Below, in pieces: positions 13,367 to 17,573 of a stretch of 17,573 nt of DNA (its first letter is position 1; each line of letters opens with the position of its first letter). The DNA is taken from the NCBI GenBank assembly GCA_021823825.1, contig JAKANJ010000004.1:1-17573 (forward strand), in the 5' to 3' direction. A model generated the notes under the pieces. The model saw only the letters and a program-made list of their open reading frames with translations, ran no database searches and was not told where the DNA came from. Both the position numbers and the translations under genes were made by a program. The DNA is from a bacterium (GTDB lineage Bacteria; Patescibacteriota; Minisyncoccia; Phycocordibacterales; UBA1550).

Positions 13367-15292
13367 ATGGCAAAAATTTTAGGTATTGATTTGGGAACAA
13401 CAAACTCAGCATTTGCAATTATTGAAGGTGGTGAACCACGAATCATTGAAAATATTGAGGGAGCACGAACAACGCCATCAATTGTTGCGGTTTCAAAAAC
13501 TGGTGAGCGTTTGGTTGGTGTACTCGCGAAACGTCAGGCTGTAACAAATCCTCTAAACACACTTTTTGGTATTAAACGTCTTATTGGTCACAATTTCGAT
13601 GATCCAGGCGTACAGCGTGATTCAAAAAACGTTCCATTTGCAATTGAACGTTCTGCAACAGGCGGCGTAATGGTCAAAATGGCCGATCGCGCATATCGCC
13701 CTGAGGAGATTTCTGCTATGGTGCTTCAAAAAATTAAGCAGGATGCTGAAGCAAAACTTGGCGAGAAGATCACTGAGGCGGTCATTACTGTGCCGGCATA
13801 TTTTAATGATTCTCAGCGTCAAGCAACAAAGGATGCTGGGCAAATCGCTGGGTTTGATGTTAAGCGCATCATAAACGAACCTACTGCGGCTGCTCTTGCA
13901 TATGGTTTTAACAAAAAAAAGAATGAAAAAGTTGTCGTTTACGATTTCGGTGGTGGTACATTTGATGTTTCGGTGCTTGAGGTCTCTGACACTGAGGGTG
14001 AGCAGTCTATTGAAGTTCGCTCAACAGATGGAGATGTACATATGGGTGGTGAAGATATTGATCAGAAAATCATACGATATATTATCGATGAATTTAAAAA
14101 AGAATCTGGCGTGGACGTATCAAAAGATATTTTTGCGTTACAGCGCCTAAAGGAAGCAGCCGAAAAAGCAAAGCACGAGCTTTCTACAACAATGGATGCA
14201 GAAATAAATATTCCATTTATTACTTCAGATGCATCAGGTCCGAAGCATTTGCTTTTGAAGCTTTCGCGTGCGACGCTTGAGGATCTTGCACGAGAATATA
14301 TCAATAAATCAATTGAGATTACCGAACGAGCTCTCGCTGCATCTCCGTTCAAGAAAGAAGACATCAATGAAATAATTATGGTTGGTGGCCAAACAAGAAT
14401 GCCTGCTATCATTGAGGCGGTTAAAAAGCTTTTTGGTAAAGAACCGAATCGTACCATCAATCCCGATGAAGTTGTGGCAATTGGTGCGGCAATTCAAGCC
14501 GGCATTCTTCAGGGCGACGTAAAGGACATCTTGCTTTTGGATGTTATTCCTCTTTCTCTGGGTATTGAAACGTTTGGCAATGTTGCTACAAAATTAATTG
14601 AGAAGAACACAACTATCCCCGCGCACCATTCTCAGGTATTTTCTACTGCTGCCGATAATCAAACATCTGTGGAAATTCATGTTGTGCAAGGTGAGCGCGC
14701 AATGGCAGCGGACAATAAGTCACTTGGACGATTTATTCTTGATGGTATCCCACCATCACCGCGAGGAATTCCTCAGGTTGAAGTTTCATTTGACGTTGAC
14801 GCAAATGGTATTTTGCAGGTAAAAGCAAAGGAAAAGACTACGGGTAAAGAGCAGTCTATCCGCATTGAAGCAAGTTCCGGACTTTCAAAAGAAGATATCG
14901 AAAGAATGAAAAAGGAAGCTGAAATGAATGCGGCTGATGATGCAAAAAAACGTGAGCTTGCAGAAATCAAAAATACACTTCAACACCTCGTCTATACAGC
15001 AGAGAAGTCACTTCATGACAACGGTGATAAGGTTCCTGCCGATATAAAAACAGCAGTTGAAGAAAAAATAGCAAACGCTAAGAAAGCTGAAACTTCAGAA
15101 AATATAGATGATTTGAAAAAAGCATCTGATGAATTAGGGACTGAACTCCAAAAAATTGGAGAGGCAATGATGAAAAATTCTGAAGGATCACAAGCGGGAG
15201 CTTCTCAGGGTGAAAGTGGAGGCACTAATCCGGGCGAAGAAAAAGTGCATGACGCTGAATACCATGAAGGAGGGGAGAAACCACAAGAGTAA
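13367..15292 (+). CDS. dnaK: Molecular chaperone DnaK (Hsp70)
   Basis: DnaK is the ATP-driven chaperone that binds exposed hydrophobic segments, with DnaJ and GrpE as partners. At 641 residues it is full length. The nucleotide-binding domain shows IDLGTTNS (7-14), VYDFGGGTFDVSVLEV (191-206) and MVGGQTRMP (348-356). The linker is around DVKDILLLDVIPLSLG (384-399), and the substrate-binding beta domain and helical lid follow. The C-terminus ends VHDAEYHEGGEKPQE after a Gly/Ser-rich stretch, which is normal for bacteria. It lies 45 bp after grpE and 5 bp before dnaJ, so all three are likely one transcript. An AT-rich patch before the start could hold a minor promoter but no good -35 is seen. Confidence 0.98.
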   Translation: MAKILGIDLGTTNSAFAIIEGGEPRIIENIEGARTTPSIVAVSKTGERLVGVLAKRQAVTNPLNTLFGIKRLIGHNFDDPGVQRDSKNVPFAIERSATGGVMVKMADRAYRPEEISAMVLQKIKQDAEAKLGEKITEAVITVPAYFNDSQRQATKDAGQIAGFDVKRIINEPTAAALAYGFNKKKNEKVVVYDFGGGTFDVSVLEVSDTEGEQSIEVRSTDGDVHMGGEDIDQKIIRYIIDEFKKESGVDVSKDIFALQRLKEAAEKAKHELSTTMDAEINIPFITSDASGPKHLLLKLSRATLEDLAREYINKSIEITERALAASPFKKEDINEIIMVGGQTRMPAIIEAVKKLFGKEPNRTINPDEVVAIGAAIQAGILQGDVKDILLLDVIPLSLGIETFGNVATKLIEKNTTIPAHHSQVFSTAADNQTSVEIHVVQGERAMAADNKSLGRFILDGIPPSPRGIPQVEVSFDVDANGILQVKAKEKTTGKEQSIRIEASSGLSKEDIERMKKEAEMNAADDAKKRELAEIKNTLQHLVYTAEKSLHDNGDKVPADIKTAVEEKIANAKKAETSENIDDLKKASDELGTELQKIGEAMMKNSEGSQAGASQGESGGTNPGEEKVHDAEYHEGGEKPQE

Positions 15293-15297
15293 GTACT

Positions 15298-16347
15298 ATG
15301 GCGCAAAAGGACTACTACAAAATACTTGGAGTCGAAAAAGGCGCATCTTCTGAGGAAATTAAAAAGGCATTCCGTAGGCTTGCACACAAGCACCATCCAG
15401 ATAAGGGTGGTGATGAGGCAAAATTTAAGGAAGCCAACGAGGCATATCAAGTACTTTCGGATGAAAAAAAACGTGCTGAATATGACACATATGGTCAAGT
15501 AGGCGGTGATTTTACCGGAGGTTCAAACGGAGGAGGATTTTCTGGTTTCAGTGGCCAGGGCTTCGAAGGAGTTGACCTAAACGATATCTTCGGTGATTTT
15601 TTTGGTGGAGGCAGACAACAAGCGCGAAGAGGACGTGATATTTCTATTGACTTAGAGCTTTCATTTAGCGAAAGCATCTTTGGCGTGGCACGTAAGGTCC
15701 TGGTAACAAAGGTTTCCCGCTGTGATGTATGCAAGGGCACCGGAGCAAAGCCGGGGACTTCGACAAAAACATGCAAGGATTGCAATGGGCAAGGGCGAAT
15801 TCAAGAGATGAAGCGTTCGTTCTTTGGAACAATATCTCAGGTGCGAGAATGTAGCACGTGCGCAGGTACTGGTAAAATCCCTGAAGATAAATGTAACGCA
15901 TGTAAAGGGCATGGAGTTATTCGAAAAGAGGAAGAGATTACTATTAAAGTTCCCGCGGGTATCCAGAACGGAGAAACAGTGCGATTGACTGGGGCAGGGG
16001 AAGCAATCCAAAATGGCCCATCGGGCGATCTCTATGCAAGAATTCACGTTGCACCCCACCGCATATTCAAACGAGAGGGTTACAATATCGTAATGAGCCA
16101 CCAAGTAAAGCTTACCGACGCTATTCTGGGCACTGAAAGCTTGATTGAAACAATTGATGGGAAAATTACAGTAAAAATTCCGAAAGGCGTTTCTTCAGGT
16201 GAAGTGCTACGTGTCCGTGAAAAAGGAGTTCCCGTCGATCAAAAGCGTCGTGGTGACCTCCTCATAAAAATTGAAGTAAAAACCCCAACGAAGCTTTCCA
16301 AAAAAGCTGAGAGTCTTATTGAGGATCTTCGTTCAGAAGGGTTATAG
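15298..16347 (+). CDS. dnaJ: Chaperone protein DnaJ (Hsp40, type I)
   Basis: DnaJ stimulates DnaK ATPase activity and delivers substrates. The 349-residue protein has all type I parts. The J-domain (about 5-68) carries the catalytic HPD at 33-35, followed by a Gly/Phe-rich linker (about 69-106). Four CxxCxGxG zinc repeats follow (Cys142/145, 159/162, 185/188, 199/202), then the C-terminal substrate domains with GDLYARIHVAPH and GDLLIKIEV. The HPDKGGDEA loop is shorter than the HPDRN... of E. coli. It starts 5 bp after dnaK, so the three-gene Hsp70 set is complete and contiguous. Confidence 0.98.
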   Translation: MAQKDYYKILGVEKGASSEEIKKAFRRLAHKHHPDKGGDEAKFKEANEAYQVLSDEKKRAEYDTYGQVGGDFTGGSNGGGFSGFSGQGFEGVDLNDIFGDFFGGGRQQARRGRDISIDLELSFSESIFGVARKVLVTKVSRCDVCKGTGAKPGTSTKTCKDCNGQGRIQEMKRSFFGTISQVRECSTCAGTGKIPEDKCNACKGHGVIRKEEEITIKVPAGIQNGETVRLTGAGEAIQNGPSGDLYARIHVAPHRIFKREGYNIVMSHQVKLTDAILGTESLIETIDGKITVKIPKGVSSGEVLRVREKGVPVDQKRRGDLLIKIEVKTPTKLSKKAESLIEDLRSEGL

Positions 16348-16367
16348 TTCTTTGAACGAGATATATT

Positions 16368-16376
16368 TGCTACAAT
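16368..16376 (+). promoter_or_regulatory. Extended -10 promoter before the membrane protein gene
   Basis: TGC-TACAAT (extended -10, 16368-16376) ends 12 nt before the ATG at 16389, predicting a leader of about 6 nt. No good -35 at 17 nt; extended -10 promoters can work without one. Confidence 0.45.
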
Positions 16377-16388
16377 AAGAGAACACTA

Positions 16389-17405
16389 ATGCAAAAATTA
16401 AATCTTAAATTTTGGCTCTTGAGAATTAAGATATTCGCACTTTATCTTGCTATTTTTTTCTACAACGCATCTGTTCTTTCTTTTATTGTAAAATCTCGTG
16501 CCAGTGGAACCCCCCTCGGAAGTTTATACATTATCTCATTCCTTTTAGTCCTGCTTATTAGTATTTTTGTGGCTTATAGTGTTTATTTATATTACTTTCG
16601 TCAGTATAAACTTCCTTTACTTGCAAAAAAACTTTTAGATCAGCAAACGTGGCTGAAAGAAATGCTACACCAGAGAGAAAATATTGCTTGGGCCGTCTCA
16701 GAGAAGTTGCTCCCCCCTTTCCGACTCATTCATGGGTACTCCTCAATTCTTCTTGATGGAACGTTTGGGTCCGTTGGCGTAGACGGGGGAGCGGTTATCA
16801 CACAAACTAGAAGAACGGTTGAGAAAATCGGATCTTTTGTTGATGGACTATTTTCTGAGCCGTCAATTGAAGATGAGGCTCGCTTTATACCCTCTGTTGC
16901 CCCGCACGATTTAGTAAAACAAAAAAATGGATCCAACTCTATCGGCTATAAAACAATCCTATTCATCATTTTATTTATTTCAGCTATTTTAGTAATTTTC
17001 ATTCAAATACTATCTGCGATAACACCAGCAAGCATTTTTTTGAACGCGATTAAAGCTTTGATTGTTATATGCAGTTCATTCTTTATTTTAAATGAAACAA
17101 GGTACGCGGGTGGTAGTAAAATGCAGTCTGATAAAATTGCAAATAGCTTTAAAGCAATTTTAAAACAGCTTACGTCTATGCAAAAAGAAAAAGCCTTGGC
17201 TATCTCATGGGTAAAGAATGAATTGCCTAAAGTTTCTAATGAAATAAAAACTAATACTATCGCACTTGTTCAAAACCCTCGCTACGAATTTTCCATAGAC
17301 GCGAGCGATTCAATTAAGAAGATTTTGGAGGCAAATGACCAGCTAGTAAACGAAATACCCAACCTTGTGTCGTCACTGGAGTCGCCCGCTACATACACAG
17401 CTTGA
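16389..17405 (+). CDS. Membrane protein with two degenerate histidine-kinase-like DHp segments
   Basis: A 338-residue protein of unassigned function. Membrane helices are expected at about 13-34 and 45-69, and again at about 188-210 and 214-235. After the first pair, residues 91-160 read like a HisKA/DHp hairpin: SEKLLPPF (104-111) aligns with the S-H-E-L-R-T-P-L box, followed by GYSSILLDGTFG, as in histidine kinases of Patescibacteria. The phospho-accepting His position is Glu105. After the second pair, residues 264-332 (ISWVKNELPKVSNE ... IKKILEANDQLVNEI) look like a second, more diverged hairpin. No HATPase_c motifs (N-box, DxGxG) exist, so it cannot be an active kinase. It is followed by a terminator and trpS. 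A signalling scaffold or pseudokinase role is inference; ordinary coiled-coil membrane protein is the alternative. Confidence 0.7.
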   Translation: MQKLNLKFWLLRIKIFALYLAIFFYNASVLSFIVKSRASGTPLGSLYIISFLLVLLISIFVAYSVYLYYFRQYKLPLLAKKLLDQQTWLKEMLHQRENIAWAVSEKLLPPFRLIHGYSSILLDGTFGSVGVDGGAVITQTRRTVEKIGSFVDGLFSEPSIEDEARFIPSVAPHDLVKQKNGSNSIGYKTILFIILFISAILVIFIQILSAITPASIFLNAIKALIVICSSFFILNETRYAGGSKMQSDKIANSFKAILKQLTSMQKEKALAISWVKNELPKVSNEIKTNTIALVQNPRYEFSIDASDSIKKILEANDQLVNEIPNLVSSLESPATYTA

Positions 17406-17424
17406 TAAGGTCCTTATCTGATAA

Positions 17425-17452
17425 ACCCCAAGCATATTTGGGGTGTATTTTT
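17425..17452 (+). terminator. Rho-independent terminator
   Basis: ACCCCAA (17425-17431), a 6-nt loop and TTGGGGT (17438-17444) form a perfect 7-bp stem followed by GTATTTTT. It separates the membrane protein gene from trpS and is the only clear intrinsic terminator in the window. Confidence 0.85.
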
Positions 17453-17465
17453 GTATCATGACCAC

Positions 17466-17494
17466 TTTAAAATATTGAATATTTCTGCTAGTAT
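17466..17494 (+). promoter_or_regulatory. Promoter of trpS
   Basis: TTTAAA (17466-17471), a 17-nt spacer and TAGTAT (17489-17494) with a TG extension at 17486-17487. The -10 ends 6 nt before the ATG at 17501, so the predicted start site is the A of the start codon itself. Confidence 0.45.
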
Positions 17495-17500
17495 GGATAA

Positions 17501-17573
17501 ATGAAGAAATTGCTTCTCTCTGGGGTAAAACCGACAGGAACGGTCCATATTGGCAATTATTTTGGTGCCATGC
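17501..17573 (+). CDS. trpS: Tryptophanyl-tRNA synthetase, N-terminal fragment (partial)
   Basis: Only the first 24 codons lie in the window, and the gene runs off the right edge. The translation begins MKKLLLSGVKPTGTVHIGNY and continues FGAM. This is the beta-strand and HIGH-type ATP-binding motif (here HIGN) typical of TrpRS, a class I synthetase that charges tRNA-Trp; TyrRS is the main alternative, but the S-G-x-x-P-T-G-x-x-H-I-G-N-Y order is characteristic of TrpRS. It follows a strong terminator and appears to have its own near-leaderless promoter. Confidence 0.9.
   Translation, partial: MKKLLLSGVKPTGTVHIGNYFGAM

Noticed and set aside
17404..17418. GATAAG-GTC-CTTATC hairpin overlapping the stop at 17405
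   Set aside because: Only a 6-bp AT-rich stem with a 3-nt loop and no U-tract; the real terminator is the GC-rich stem at 17425-17444.
1..17573. UGA recoding (genetic code 25) as in Gracilibacteria/Absconditabacteria
   Set aside because: All conserved genes are full length with the standard code and none contains an in-frame UGA; one gene ends in TGA.

Overview
This window reads as a chromosomal segment from a Patescibacteria (Candidate Phyla Radiation) genome, most likely a Parcubacteria-like lineage. The grounds are: dense packing with every gene on the + strand, AT-rich starts almost without Shine-Dalgarno sequences, an alanyl-tRNA synthetase stripped to its core, trimmed ribosomal proteins, and a paired FtsA/PilM-like plus 'baseplate J-like' membrane protein of the type I recall from these genomes. 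The standard bacterial code fits: 19 of 20 stops are TAA or TAG, one is TGA, and no gene needs UGA read-through. The lineage assignment rests on recalled family features, not on a database search.

Layout. Bases 1-550 hold the 3' end of a conserved hypothetical gene. Bases 603-2760 hold mltG (cell-wall transglycosylase) overlapping mnmA (tRNA 2-thiouridylase). Bases 2807-3682 encode an ATP-cone/Mrr-type nuclease-fold fusion. alaS follows (3750-5522), lacking its beta-barrel insert and C-Ala domain. Bases 5597-8179 encode an actin-like ATPase and a single-pass membrane protein. Bases 8245-12550 are a translation and transcription cluster in classical order: infA, rpmJ, rpsM, rpsK, rpsD, rpoA, rplQ, rplM, rpsI. 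The rpmJ gene is only 37 codons and easily overlooked. Bases 12659-16347 are the Hsp70 operon grpE-dnaK-dnaJ. Bases 16389-17405 encode an unusual membrane protein that looks like a tandem, degenerate histidine-kinase dimerisation module. A clear terminator and the first 24 codons of trpS close the window.

The genes mostly serve core functions (protein synthesis, tRNA modification and charging, folding, cell-wall processing), so most of the window is ordinary housekeeping. The less ordinary items are four. First, a repeated promoter geometry places the -10 hexamer about 6-12 nt before the start codon, which predicts leaderless or near-leaderless mRNAs. Second, and in contrast, a roughly 100-nt leader precedes rpmJ-rpsM. 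Third, the 16389-17405 protein has a Glu at the expected phospho-His position and membrane helices where the kinase domain should be. Fourth, the actin-like/membrane pair resembles PilM-PilN in layout.

The longest gene-free stretch is 232 bp (8464-8695). No tRNA, rRNA, CRISPR array, transposase or phage integrase was seen.
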